NCBI RefSeq assembly: GCF_000336635.1
Contig: NZ_AOLY01000042.1
Span: 163,136-227,135 of the forward strand
Source: Haloarcula japonica DSM 6131
Lineage (GTDB): Archaea > Halobacteriota > Halobacteria > Halobacteriales > Haloarculaceae
Length of the DNA: 64,000 bases
Direction: 5' to 3'
Positions 31,841 to 40,753 of the stretch are shown here, piece by piece. The first letter of the stretch is position 1; every line of letters begins with the position of its first letter. Under the pieces are notes generated by a model, which saw nothing but the letters and a program-made list of their open reading frames with translations, was not told where the DNA came from and ran no database searches. The position numbers and the translations under genes are program-made.

Positions 31841-33112
31841 TTACAGCGGGTCGTCAGTGAGACAGACATTACCGCGGTCGGTGCTGTTGTGCTCGATCCC
31901 CTCCGGGGACGCGTCGAAGTCGAACGCGCCAGTCGGGAGGGCCAGCGTCGAACAGGCGTTTGGAACGTCCACGACGCCGCTCTGTCGCCCTTCAACCGGG
32001 ACGGTGCCGAGGATGTGCAGCGCCTGCTGGCCGGTGTATCCGAACTGCTTGAGATAATCGATGGCCTGGAGACAGGCCCGTCGATACGCGGTGTGGGAGT
32101 CGATGTACTTCTGCTCGCCGTCCTCCGTGACGGAGTAGCCACAGAAAGTGACGTAATCCTCGAAGTTCGGCCCGCGGTGGCCCGGCTCGAAGATCGGGTG
32201 GTCGACGCCGAATTTCTCCATCCCGTCTTTCACGAGGTCGAATTCGAGATCGACGTAGGCGGCCATCTCGATAGCGCCACAGAAGGATATCTCGCCGTCG
32301 CCCTGCGAGGCGTGGAAGTCACCGACGCCGAACTTCGCCCCCTCGACGTACACCGGGAAGTACACCGTTGACCCGATGGAGAGGTCCTTGATATCGTGGT
32401 TCCCGCCGTGTTCCCGGGGCGGAACGGTCCGGGCCGCGACCTCCGCGGCTTCTTCGGCCTCGTCGGGGTCCATCTCTCCCATGAGCGCACCGTCGGGTGT
32501 CGGCGGGTTTGCCACGGCTGGCTCTTCCTTCCCGGTCGGATGGTTCGGTATCGACTCGGGGTCCTCGGCGTGCTTGTCGATGAGTTCCTGTTCGCGTTCG
32601 TTCCATGTTTCTAGCAGTTCTTCGCTGGGTGCACACCCTGCGAGGCCGGGATGTATCTTCCCCTCGTACTCGACATCGGGAATGTGGCGCGAGGAGACCG
32701 TGTAGCCGTCGATATCCCAGATGGATTTCGCTGCCTTCGGGAAGTGGTCGGTCAGGAAGCCGCCGCCGTTTTGCTGGGAGAACGTGCCAGTGAACCCGAA
32801 CTCGGAGCGGTCGTTGAGCGGCCCCATGTCGTGGAACTCGACTTTCAGCAGGTCACCCGGCTCGGCACCGTTGACGTGAACGGGTCCTGCGAGATAATGC
32901 ACTTGCGAGAGATCCACGTCGCGGACCTCGTTGGCGTTGTCGTTATCGGTTATCTGTCCGCCAGTCCAGTCGAGCGCTTCCAGTCGCATGCTCTCGCCGG
33001 GGTCTGCTTCGACAACCGCCGGGATGTCCGGGTGCCACCGATTGAACGGGTTCGCACCCGGCTGTTCGTCTGGCGCACTGTCCACATCTACCTCGAACTT
33101 TGTTTCTGGCAT
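31841..33112 (-). CDS. fmdA: formamidase/acetamidase family amidohydrolase
   Basis: A 423-residue FmdA/AmdA-family enzyme that hydrolyses formamide or acetamide to acid and ammonia. Typical parts: FNRWHPDIPAVVEADPGESM, DLSQVHYLAGPVHVNGAEPGD near the start, HPGLAGCAPSEELLETWNERE, PPREHGGNHDIKDLSIGSTV (conserved His-Gly-Gly-Asn), and FGVGDFHASQGDGEISFCGAIEM. ATG at 33112 is preferred over a frame reaching 33142. The gene is separate from any urea or formate module. Confidence 0.88.
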   Translation of the reverse strand: MPETKFEVDVDSAPDEQPGANPFNRWHPDIPAVVEADPGESMRLEALDWTGGQITDNDNANEVRDVDLSQVHYLAGPVHVNGAEPGDLLKVEFHDMGPLNDRSEFGFTGTFSQQNGGGFLTDHFPKAAKSIWDIDGYTVSSRHIPDVEYEGKIHPGLAGCAPSEELLETWNEREQELIDKHAEDPESIPNHPTGKEEPAVANPPTPDGALMGEMDPDEAEEAAEVAARTVPPREHGGNHDIKDLSIGSTVYFPVYVEGAKFGVGDFHASQGDGEISFCGAIEMAAYVDLEFDLVKDGMEKFGVDHPIFEPGHRGPNFEDYVTFCGYSVTEDGEQKYIDSHTAYRRACLQAIDYLKQFGYTGQQALHILGTVPVEGRQSGVVDVPNACSTLALPTGAFDFDASPEGIEHNSTDRGNVCLTDDPL

Positions 33113-33555
33113 TACGGCTACAGTATCGGATAGATTACACATAAGTGTTCGGACGATTGACGTTTATGAATTACAGTTTCCGACGATAGCAAACAGTATT
33201 CAGAGGGGTATATCCGCTAGATAACCACATATAAGCATAGATGAAGAATATAAGTGTACGTGGGCGACAAGAAGATTCAATTTGGTGTCCGATTAGTTTT
33301 GTTTATGATAGATGTGAAGAATCGCCGATTATAGATGATCTTGCCATGGTCTATCACGCATCATCTTGCTGGTGCATGGATCGATTGATCACGCAGAATC
33401 CTCGGAACTCAGCCGGGTCGTGAAAGCACTCGCAGACTGGGAGCTCTGCAGCATTGATACACACTCACAGCCAGAGATTATACGAAAGCAGGCGAACGGC
33501 GGTTTACGAGAGTCACACCAGATTCTCCAAATATTCGAGGGCACAAGCACCGTGT
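33113..33555. other. AT-rich intergenic with a possible coding remnant
   Basis: About 440 bp with no clear gene. It includes AT-rich promoter-like sequence (ATATAAGCATAGATGAAGAA near 33228) and a plus-strand frame from about 33366 containing ELSRVVKALADWELCSIDTH and HQILQIFEGTSTV. The last part resembles the QIFEGTSE end of acyl-CoA dehydrogenases, but nothing else around it fits, so it is at best a decayed remnant. Confidence 0.3.
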
Positions 33556-34233
33556 ATGCGCCGACGGACGGTTCTCAAATCTACCGGTGCGGTTGGAACA
33601 ATCGTTGGAGTCGCCGGGTGTCTCGGCGGTGGTCGCTTCGGCGATTCGAATCCCGATGTTGTCCTTGAAGAGCCTGACCGGGAGTTCGAGAGCAGCGACG
33701 TTCCGTACCTCGCATGGGGCGAGCAGGTTCCGGACGTGAGTGTCGCCACGCCGACCGAATCACGCGAGGTTCGGTTGCGCGATGTCGAAACGCCGGCCCT
33801 CCTCACGTTCTTTTACAGCCACTGCCAAACTGTGTGTCCTGTCCTCATCTCGACCCAGCGGAACATTCAGAGCCACGCACAGAACAACGGCTACGCTGAT
33901 GCGGTCACGTTTTTCCCGATGACCTTCGACCCCGGCCGTGATACCGCAGACCGCCTCGGGGTGTATTCCGACGAGATGAACGTCGACGCCGATAGCGAGA
34001 ACTGGCAGTTCCTTCGTCCAGCGTCGAAGCAGCGGGCGAAGGAGGTCATACAGGATCAGTTCGGGGTAATGTTCCAGCGTACTGACTCTGAGGACATGGA
34101 TATGTACATGTTCACGCATACAGCACTGACGCTACTGGTCAACGCCGATGGGTTCGTCGAGCGTGCCTACCGCTCGAAGTCGCCGGACGAAGAAACCATC
34201 ATTGCTGACCTGAAGACGGTGAGAAACGCGTGA
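33556..34233 (+). CDS. SCO1/SenC family copper-chaperone-like lipoprotein
   Basis: A 225-residue protein. MRRRTVLKSTGAVGTIVGVA is a Tat-lipoprotein leader whose lipobox (VAGC) follows at once; the thioredoxin fold follows with FFYSHCQTVCPVLI (CxxxC copper site), FFPMTFDPGRDTADRLGVYS and the conserved His in FTHTALTLLVNADG. SCO proteins insert copper into the CuA site of cytochrome c oxidase or act as a thiol reductase. The next two genes, overlapping or adjacent, encode a TlpA-like and a CcdA-like protein, so this is a maturation operon for an extracytoplasmic redox or copper protein. ATG at 33556 is chosen for the signal peptide. Confidence 0.87.
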   Translation: MRRRTVLKSTGAVGTIVGVAGCLGGGRFGDSNPDVVLEEPDREFESSDVPYLAWGEQVPDVSVATPTESREVRLRDVETPALLTFFYSHCQTVCPVLISTQRNIQSHAQNNGYADAVTFFPMTFDPGRDTADRLGVYSDEMNVDADSENWQFLRPASKQRAKEVIQDQFGVMFQRTDSEDMDMYMFTHTALTLLVNADGFVERAYRSKSPDEETIIADLKTVRNA

Positions 34234-34757
34234 ACCGCCGGCAGGTCGTTGCGGCGATGGCTGGGCTCGGTCTCACCGGTGGAAGTCTCTGGGTTGCCCA
34301 GAACGGGCTGTCGGGTATCCAGCCCCGGGACACAGACCAGCTTCCGATTCGTGTTGAGACGCTTGATGCGCGCGGTTCGTCGGCAGGCGAGACGGCCGTA
34401 CCGACGCCGGGCACTGTCACGGTAGTCGACCTGTTCGCCACGTGGTGTGCGCCCTGTGATGACCAGCTTGAGATACTCGACAAGATTCGGCCCGAGTACA
34501 CTGACGTGTCGTTCATTTCAGTGACGAACGAGCGGCCCAGCGAGACACTGACGAGGGCTGACATCAGCGAGTGGTGGAACCGCAACGGCGGTGCCTGGAC
34601 TGTCGGCCTTGACCCCGGCAGCGAGTTGCTGGCGGCGTTCGGGGCCGACGGACTTCCGTACATCGCGATTGCCGACGAGAACGGGACTGTCCAGTTCGGC
34701 CACGGCGGGCTTGCCGATGGAGAAACGCTTCGAGACGAACTCGACGCACTGGTGTAA
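34230..34757 (+). CDS. TlpA-like thioredoxin-fold protein, Tat-exported
   Basis: A 175-residue protein with a short Tat-type leader (NRRQVVAAMAGLGLTGG) and a thioredoxin fold with VDLFATWCAPCDDQLEIL and the cis-Pro in GLPYIAIADENG. The WCAPC site marks a reductase of the TlpA/ResA class acting outside the membrane. It starts with GTG whose last two bases overlap the SCO1 stop (GTGA overlap), so translation is coupled. Its electrons would come from the CcdA-like protein encoded 2 bp downstream. Confidence 0.88.
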   Translation: MNRRQVVAAMAGLGLTGGSLWVAQNGLSGIQPRDTDQLPIRVETLDARGSSAGETAVPTPGTVTVVDLFATWCAPCDDQLEILDKIRPEYTDVSFISVTNERPSETLTRADISEWWNRNGGAWTVGLDPGSELLAAFGADGLPYIAIADENGTVQFGHGGLADGETLRDELDALV

Positions 34758-34758
34758 G

Positions 34759-35418
34759 ATGGTTGGCGCTGCCGCACTCGGGACACTCGCGTTCGCCGCG
34801 GGCGCTGGCATCACGACGTTTTTCGCCCCGTGTGCGTTCCCGCTTCTTCCGGGGTACATCGGCTATTACATGCGCGAAAGCGACGGGAATGTCGGTATGC
34901 TGCCACCGGCCACTGCCGCTGCTGGCGGAGCGCTTGCCGCGCTCACCCTCGTTGCGCTGCTCGTCCTCGCACTCGGGCAGCCACTAAAGAACGCACTCCC
35001 GATGTTCGAACCAGTCATCGGACTCGGTCTGGTCATGTTCGGCGTCGTGATGCTCCTGAACCGCGAGCCCGAATTCCGCGTCCCGCTGCCACAGCGACCG
35101 GCGTCGGTAACCGGATTCGGCGTGTTCGGTGCTGTGTACGCGGTCGCCGCAGCGGGCTGTGTCGTGCCGCTGTTCTTCGGCGTCGTCACCCAGGCGCTTG
35201 CACTGCCAGTCCACACAAGCGTTCTCGTCCTGACGGTGTACGCGCTGGGGGTAGCGCTTCCGCTTGTCGGTGTGACACTTCTCGCGGGCGTTGGCATCTG
35301 TATCTGGCACACCGTCGGCACATACCTGCAACGGATACACCAGCTCGCAGCCGTCGTGATGATACTCGCCGGCAGCGGCCAGATTTACCTCGCGGTGTTC
35401 GAACTCGGCGTGGTGTAG
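34759..35418 (+). CDS. CcdA-like thiol-electron membrane transporter
   Basis: A 219-residue protein with six membrane segments. FFAPCAFPLLPGYIGYYM is the CcdA/DsbD-beta first-helix motif with conserved Cys and proline pair, and AAGCVVPLFFG gives the second redox Cys on TM4. CcdA accepts electrons from cytoplasmic thioredoxin and passes them to an exported TlpA-type protein, which is encoded just upstream. The three-gene set is therefore complete for reducing a Cys pair in an apo-oxidase subunit or cytochrome. Confidence 0.88.
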   Translation: MVGAAALGTLAFAAGAGITTFFAPCAFPLLPGYIGYYMRESDGNVGMLPPATAAAGGALAALTLVALLVLALGQPLKNALPMFEPVIGLGLVMFGVVMLLNREPEFRVPLPQRPASVTGFGVFGAVYAVAAAGCVVPLFFGVVTQALALPVHTSVLVLTVYALGVALPLVGVTLLAGVGICIWHTVGTYLQRIHQLAAVVMILAGSGQIYLAVFELGVV

Positions 35419-35621
35419 TTTCAATCGAGCGGTGGATGGCTCCTCGCGAAAACGGCCTGTTCGCTGTTCCCAGCATCGACAGCGACAGAGCAGCGGTCCG
35501 AGTGTGGACACTTCGATACCCAACCTGACGCTGTCTGGATGTGCGTGGCGAATCCAGCGACTCCGTAGCCAAGCTACAGTGAAGCCGCGTCGCTCGTCGG
35601 GGCGGAGGAATAGGTATGAAT

Positions 35622-35743
35622 GGTGGCGGCGAACCGGATTTCCCAGAGGCTCGCGCACTCCAGTACTCCCCGGAACGCTGGTGGGCTTATCTTCCGTGTT
35701 CGGGATGGGTACGGGAGGCAACCCCACCGCTGTGGCCGCCTAT
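35622..35743 (-). rRNA. rrf: 5S ribosomal RNA, solitary
   Basis: Read on the minus strand this is a full-length 5S rRNA of 122 nt, beginning ATAGGCGGCC and ending GCCGCCACC, with the conserved CCCGTACCCATCCCGAAC loop B/C region. I recall it as nearly identical to the Haloarcula marismortui 5S from the ribosome structure, with about two or three differences (a 5' terminal base and AAATCC where AAACCC is expected). The first 10 and last 10 bases pair as helix I. No 16S, 23S or tRNA lies within the window, so it is detached from rRNA operons. Confidence 0.93.
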
Positions 35744-35765
35744 ATCATTACTCTGGCAGCCACAG

Positions 35766-35771
35766 TTATAA
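35766..35771 (-). promoter_or_regulatory. box A for the solitary 5S rRNA
   Basis: The palindromic TTATAA lies about 25 bp upstream of the 5S 5' end on the minus strand, matching archaeal box A spacing. It gives the lone 5S gene its own promoter rather than readthrough from an rRNA operon. Confidence 0.5.
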
Positions 35772-35916
35772 GCGTAGCTACTTGGAGACAGGAACTTCTT
35801 GGACACAGTTCAGCCGCTTAGTAATACAGTATCGAAGCACGGAGGGCGGGACTCGCTTCGGCGTTCTGTTCCGGAGTGGTAACATGCCGTCCCGACCGGC
35901 GGTGCCTGAGTGGTAC

Positions 35917-35936
35917 CTAGGTTCGTTGCGACCTAG
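35917..35936. repeat. 6-bp inverted repeat downstream of the nitroreductase
   Basis: CTAGGT and ACCTAG pair across 8 bp immediately downstream of the nitroreductase stop (minus strand). It may be a transcription-end hairpin, although no clear U-run follows on the minus strand; an archaeal terminator would normally rely on the U-run. Confidence 0.3.
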
Positions 35937-35962
35937 ACGGCGTACCGAACGCAGCTAGCCGC

Positions 35963-36580
35963 TCACTCAAACCGGCCGTTGAAGACGATCTCGTCCAGTG
36001 GCTTCCGACCGCTCGGCTCTTCACGCTCTTTGAGGTCGTCAGGTAGCGTCTCGGGGTCGGCGCGCTCACCGACGGCGACCATCGCCTCGGCGTCGAATTC
36101 ATCTTCGGGGACGCCCAGTGTGTCGTGAATTCGGTCCCAGTCGAAGCCCGCCATCGGATGAACAGCCAGGTCGCGCCGGGCGCCTTCGAGAGCGAGATTC
36201 TGCCACGCAGCGCCGGTATCGAAAGACCGCGTCACAGCGGGTTCGCCGTTGTGGTCGAGGGTGACCTTCGAGAAGACGGCGATGAGCGCGCCAGCGTCGC
36301 GTGCCCAGGAGCGATTGGCTTCGTTCAGCAGACCGAGGAAGGCATCCCACTCGTCGTCCTCGCGGGTGGCGTAGACAAACCGCCAGTGCTGATTATTGAA
36401 CGCGGACGGAGCCCAGCGTGCGGCTTCAAACAACGAATGGAGGTCATCGTCAGCGAGTGAGGCACCAGTCATTGCACGCGGCGACCAGCGATTGACAAAG
36501 AGGGGGTCGACATTGTGGACAGGGTCACGGTATTCAGCAATCTCGTCGTCGAGATTATGGCCGGCATTCGTCTGTGACAT
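35963..36580 (-). CDS. nitroreductase family FMN oxidoreductase
   Basis: A 205-residue protein of the nitroreductase fold. RWSPRAMTGASLADDDLHSLFEAARWAPSAFNNQHWRFVYA has the FMN-phosphate binding RxSxR-like start and the conserved APS-x-FNxQHW; GAAWQNLALEGARRDLAVHPMAGFDWD is the second FMN segment. Family members reduce nitro compounds, quinones or enoates with NAD(P)H; the acidic tail is halophilic. Start at 36580. Inverted repeat CTAGGT-TCGTTGCG-ACCTAG lies just past its end. Confidence 0.85.
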   Translation of the reverse strand: MSQTNAGHNLDDEIAEYRDPVHNVDPLFVNRWSPRAMTGASLADDDLHSLFEAARWAPSAFNNQHWRFVYATREDDEWDAFLGLLNEANRSWARDAGALIAVFSKVTLDHNGEPAVTRSFDTGAAWQNLALEGARRDLAVHPMAGFDWDRIHDTLGVPEDEFDAEAMVAVGERADPETLPDDLKEREEPSGRKPLDEIVFNGRFE

Positions 36581-36821
36581 TATACATCTCTGTTCGGTTC
36601 CCTCACTTATGTACTACTGGCAACATAAGTACAATCAGGTGACACCGATGTTATTTTCGGGTAATTATCAAGTGACATGGCATGAGATAGCACAGGGATA
36701 TACAGCCGATCAACTCAGTGCGCGACCGTTGTCGTATCTTCCAAATTGATACGTCGGAGCCAGTCGACCCAGATCAGAATCGAGGGTCGCGTTTGAACTG
36801 CGACGATACCCAGAGAGTTCC

Positions 36822-38147
36822 TCAGCAGCTAGACGAAGGGACGCCGAGTGAGACGCCGGCAAGGAAGATGGGTAGGCCGGCGATAGCAACGGCGGCGGCG
36901 CTGGCCGTGGCCACGGGGATGAAAAGCACACCCAGCCCAAACGGCGTAGGCAGTATCGGGAGGACTGGTAGCATCGACAGCACAAACCCGATGGCAGCCG
37001 TTTTCATCGCTAACCGACGGTTCCCGTGGCCGACTGCGTATCCGGCCGGGAGAAGCACAAACGCCGGTCCAAGAAGCAACAGTGTTGACACGGGGAACGT
37101 GAACCCGTCTCTGACAACCATCGGCACCGCCGCTATCGTCACTCCGAGTGCGATGCCTGCGCCGACTACTGCGCCGCCAACGACAGTCCGATAGCTTGTG
37201 CGCTCACGGACACGCCGCTGAGAAAGGGCTATTCCGCACACGAACAGCGCAGTGCCACCACCGAACAGCGGTGCCGCTATGCCACCTAACCGCAAAACGC
37301 CCGTCGCTCCGAGAAGCGACAGGACAGCCGCCAGCGCGCCGACGCTGGCGAACACGGCCCCTGAGGAGTCACGGACTCGTTCCAGATCCCAATCGAGCCA
37401 GGCGACGCCCCCGGCGGCAGCGCCGATCAAGAGGGTAAACACCGCTGCGGGGAGCGTGATGTATGCGAGCGCCTTCATCGTTATCACGGGACCGAGCAGT
37501 GTTCCGACTGCGAGTAGACTCAACAGCGGCCCAACGGCCGTATCACGGGGGACGAACGTCACGATACGCCCGTCGTCGAGTTCGGTCAGCGTCATCCGCT
37601 GTCCGTCGTCTGAGAGGGTTGTGCCGTCGATAGCCCGTCCGATTCGCATCCCGTCGGGAGCAACGACAACGAGCCGGTCAGCACCGAGGCCATCGAGGTT
37701 TCGATAGCCGTAGGCTTCAGTAAACTCGCCAGTCCGGACCGTGCCGCCGACGGACTGCTGAGCGAAGTCGGCCTCGCGATAGCGTAGCGTTATGACGCCA
37801 TCGCCGGAAACGTTCGCGCTCAGGAGTTCGGTGTCCCACATCGCTCTGTCGGCGATAGCAGTCCGCAGGCTCTCGTTTGCCCGAAGGCGTGCAGTCCCTT
37901 CCGTGCTAGACAGTTGGTTGTGGACGACCCACGTTGCACTTCCGTTGTTGTTGACGGAGACGGTTGCATTGCTGTGGGTGACAGTGACCGAGACGCCGTG
38001 GGACTCGGCTGTCGATTCAAACGAGTCACCGCAGGCGTCACACAGCGGCCGCGGCGGGGGCGCTGCGCCAGCGGGTATGGCGGTACAGAGGAGCGACGCA
38101 CAGACCAGACAGAGGAGGGCGAGGTGATGGAGTCGATGCGGGGCCAT
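36822..38147 (-). CDS. large membrane protein with extracellular beta domain
   Basis: A 441-residue protein. Residues 1-28 are a signal peptide (LLCLVCASLLCTAIPAGAA), followed by PLCDACGDSF, a CxxC pair, and an extracellular domain of strands (SVTVTHSNATVSVNNNGSAT, TLRYREADFAQQSVGG) to about residue 200. Residues 205-430 hold about eight membrane helices. It resembles conserved haloarchaeal proteins with an N-terminal immunoglobulin-like module and polytopic C-terminus; no enzymatic motif is visible. The third positions are GC-rich, so the gene is real. Function unknown. Confidence 0.7.
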   Translation of the reverse strand: MAPHRLHHLALLCLVCASLLCTAIPAGAAPPPRPLCDACGDSFESTAESHGVSVTVTHSNATVSVNNNGSATWVVHNQLSSTEGTARLRANESLRTAIADRAMWDTELLSANVSGDGVITLRYREADFAQQSVGGTVRTGEFTEAYGYRNLDGLGADRLVVVAPDGMRIGRAIDGTTLSDDGQRMTLTELDDGRIVTFVPRDTAVGPLLSLLAVGTLLGPVITMKALAYITLPAAVFTLLIGAAAGGVAWLDWDLERVRDSSGAVFASVGALAAVLSLLGATGVLRLGGIAAPLFGGGTALFVCGIALSQRRVRERTSYRTVVGGAVVGAGIALGVTIAAVPMVVRDGFTFPVSTLLLLGPAFVLLPAGYAVGHGNRRLAMKTAAIGFVLSMLPVLPILPTPFGLGVLFIPVATASAAAVAIAGLPIFLAGVSLGVPSSSC

Positions 38148-38491
38148 GTAATATACCTATCCTGTCATGTGTTAAGAGGTATCGAATACTCAAACAACGG
38201 TTATACAAACACGGACAGCAGATGACACTTCGGCCAATACGTCTCTGCTAATTATACCGCTCAATACATATCTCGCCTGCGATTCCGGCCGGATTCAACT
38301 TTCGGCGGTATCGGTGTAGTTGCTGAGCGGAGCCGCCGCCGTCTGGGATTCGTCGAGTATCTCTGACGCCCACTTGCCCAAATTGGAATGCGTCCAGCGG
38401 ATAACATCGAATCCGCTGTCAGATCATCTGGCATGTTCTTATCTAGTATAACAGCTTATACGGACAGAACAACGATAGTAGACAGAACGCC
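38148..38491. other. intergenic spacer, promoter-bearing
   Basis: About 340 bp between the divergent membrane-protein and ABC genes. Candidate TATA elements include AATTATACCG near 38250 and TATCTAGTATAACAGC near 38440, the latter about 50 bp upstream of the ABC GTG. No coding frame of merit is seen. Confidence 0.4.
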
Positions 38492-39241
38492 GTGACAGCA
38501 ATCGAGATCGAGTCGCTCCGGAAGTCGTACGGCGATGTGACCGCGATAGCGGATCTCTCACTCAGCATCGACGATGGTGAGTTCTTCGGACTACTCGGGC
38601 CGAACGGGGCCGGCAAGACCACGACGATGGAGATACTCACCGGGCAGCTCAGTCCGGACAGTGGACAGGCAGCGGTGCTCGGTGCCGATCCGGCAACCCA
38701 GCCCACAGCGGTCCGCGAACGAGCGGGGATTCTCCCCGAAAAGGAGTCACCGCCGAGTTTCATGACGCCGCGCGAGTACTTCGACTTCGTCGGTGCGATC
38801 CGAGATATGCCCGGCGATGCGGTGACAGCACAGACCGAGTCGTGGGCCGAGCGACTCGGCTTCACCGAGAAGCTCGACACACTGTCCTCGGACCTTTCAC
38901 GGGGCCAACAGCAGAAAGTGATGATCGCCGGCGCGTTCTTCCACGAACCGGACGTCGTGTTCATCGACGAACCGCTGGCAAACCTCGACCCAATCGTTCA
39001 GGAGCGGGTCAAGCGCTTCCTGCGCTCGTACCGGGACGCCGGCAACACGATTGTCGTCACGACACACGACGTAGACGTCGCTGCCGAACTCTGTTCGCGG
39101 GTCGGTATCATGTACGGCGGCGACCTCGTCGCCGATGTCCGGCCGGCGGAACTCGATGCCGATGTAACGCTCCTCGATGTGTTTCTGGACAACGTTGACG
39201 CAACAGTGGAGCAGGGACCTAAATCACTGACACATGAGTGA
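38492..39241 (+). CDS. ABC transporter ATP-binding protein
   Basis: A 249-residue ATPase of the DrrA/CcmA type. LLGPNGAGKTTTMEIL is the Walker A, LSRGQQQKVMIAGAF the signature, and VVFIDEPLANLDPI the Walker B, then VVTTHD as the switch His. The first residue is a GTG. The downstream permease gene overlaps it by 8 bp, forming a complete exporter-like or lipid/copper ABC pair with no binding protein. Substrate unknown. Confidence 0.9.
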   Translation: MTAIEIESLRKSYGDVTAIADLSLSIDDGEFFGLLGPNGAGKTTTMEILTGQLSPDSGQAAVLGADPATQPTAVRERAGILPEKESPPSFMTPREYFDFVGAIRDMPGDAVTAQTESWAERLGFTEKLDTLSSDLSRGQQQKVMIAGAFFHEPDVVFIDEPLANLDPIVQERVKRFLRSYRDAGNTIVVTTHDVDVAAELCSRVGIMYGGDLVADVRPAELDADVTLLDVFLDNVDATVEQGPKSLTHE

Positions 39242-40667
39242 CGGACGGGCGCGCAGGGTGTTTGTCGAGATGCTCCGGGAGGAGTGGCGACTCCACAGCC
39301 GGCTCTTCCGCGGCAGTCACTTCTCCCTGTTTCCGGTGTTCATCTGCCTGCTCGTTGGCGGCGCAGCCAAGCTTCTCGCCGTTACCGGAACTGAACCGGA
39401 AACCGTGTTCGCCGGCCTCCACGCACTGGTCTTCGTCTTCGGGCTCCACACGGGGTCTATCGGCTTTGTGGGACGGGATGCCCTCCGGAACCTCCTCGGT
39501 GACGTGACGCTGCTGGTGTTCTCTGCCCGCACGCTCCCGCTATCGCAGCATACGCTGCTGGGACTGTTCGTCATCAAGGACAGTGTCTACTACGCAGTGC
39601 TGTTTCTGTTGCCGATGTCTCTTGGAACGGTGCTTGCAGTCAGCGGAGCCGCCGGGCCCTTCTTGGTCGCTGAGACTGTCTCCCTTCTGTGGACGACGCT
39701 GGCACTGACGTTCGTTCTCGGGATGGGTACGACGATTGCGGCCCTCGGTCTCGCTGGCCGTGGCGTTCCCGGACTGGCGTTATTCGCAGCCCCACTCGTC
39801 GCCGTCGGCACAGCGCTGGCCAGCGGTGTCGACGTCGTATCCTACACTCCCTACGGTCTGTTTCTCACTCAGACCCCCCTGCGGGTCGGCACGACGGTTA
39901 TCAGTATCGTCACCGTCTTTCTGCTGGGCGCAACTACTTTTGATGCGACCACGCCCCGTCCCGCCCGAACGGTCGAACCGGCCTTCCGCCGGTGGTGGCG
40001 ACGGATCGGTGACCCCGTTGCAACGAAGAGCCTGCTCGACATCCACCGGAGCGCAGGCGGATTCGGGAAAGTCCTCTTCTCGGCGGCGGTGCTGTTCGGT
40101 GTCACCGCCGTGCTGGTCGATTTCGCCGGTCAGATCACGGGTGTACAGCCGTCGACTGGTATCTCATTCGGTGCGATTCTCGGACTCTCGGGATTCACGA
40201 CCTACAACTGGCTCACGCAATCTGACGACGTGAGCCTATATTTCGCCCATCCTTTCACTGTGAAAGCCGTTTTCGCAGGGAAGTTTCGGGCATTTCTCCT
40301 GCTCGGCCCGCTGGTCGGGCTCGGGTTCTACGGTCTCGCACTCGTCTGGCATGGCGGGTCGGTCGCCGAGGCGGCCATCGGGGCCGTCCTGCTCGTCGGC
40401 GTCGCCTGCTACATCTTCGGCACCACCGTGTACCTCACCGGCCTTTCTCCGAACGAGTTCCTCTTCGATACGGCCCTGTTCGCTGTTTTCGGCGCGGCAA
40501 TGGTTCTCCCCCTGGTCCCGATCCTCATCGCCGGGTTCGCCATCTCACCGCTGTCCGGGACCCTGCTTGCCGCACTCGGTGGGGCTGGTGGCGTTCTGGG
40601 CGCTATCGGCGCCGGCCTTTACCGTCGGTCGTTACCGAAGTGGTCGACGCGGTATCACAAAGCGTGA
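39234..40667 (+). CDS. ABC transporter permease
   Basis: A 477-residue permease with about ten membrane segments and a soluble stretch (RPARTVEPAFRRWWRRIGDPVATKSLLDIHRSAGG) in the middle, typical of two-component ABC-2 type exporters. It overlaps the ATPase gene by 8 bp. The large size and hydrophobic second half (GAAMVLPLVPILIAGFAIS) suit an efflux system for lipids, drugs or copper-site components; evidence for a substrate is lacking. Confidence 0.82.
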   Translation: MSDGRARRVFVEMLREEWRLHSRLFRGSHFSLFPVFICLLVGGAAKLLAVTGTEPETVFAGLHALVFVFGLHTGSIGFVGRDALRNLLGDVTLLVFSARTLPLSQHTLLGLFVIKDSVYYAVLFLLPMSLGTVLAVSGAAGPFLVAETVSLLWTTLALTFVLGMGTTIAALGLAGRGVPGLALFAAPLVAVGTALASGVDVVSYTPYGLFLTQTPLRVGTTVISIVTVFLLGATTFDATTPRPARTVEPAFRRWWRRIGDPVATKSLLDIHRSAGGFGKVLFSAAVLFGVTAVLVDFAGQITGVQPSTGISFGAILGLSGFTTYNWLTQSDDVSLYFAHPFTVKAVFAGKFRAFLLLGPLVGLGFYGLALVWHGGSVAEAAIGAVLLVGVACYIFGTTVYLTGLSPNEFLFDTALFAVFGAAMVLPLVPILIAGFAISPLSGTLLAALGGAGGVLGAIGAGLYRRSLPKWSTRYHKA

Positions 40668-40753
40668 ACTGCAAAAGGGTATCGTGCTCGGAGTCCCGCT
40701 CTGAATATATTCGCACAAAGGTTCTCTACGGCAGCTAGTGATCGATAGATCGC

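Noticed and set aside
35419-35621. Search for a tRNA-Cys following the 5S gene, as in haloarchaeal rRNA operons
   Set aside because: No cloverleaf with the expected arms is visible in the downstream 200 bp.
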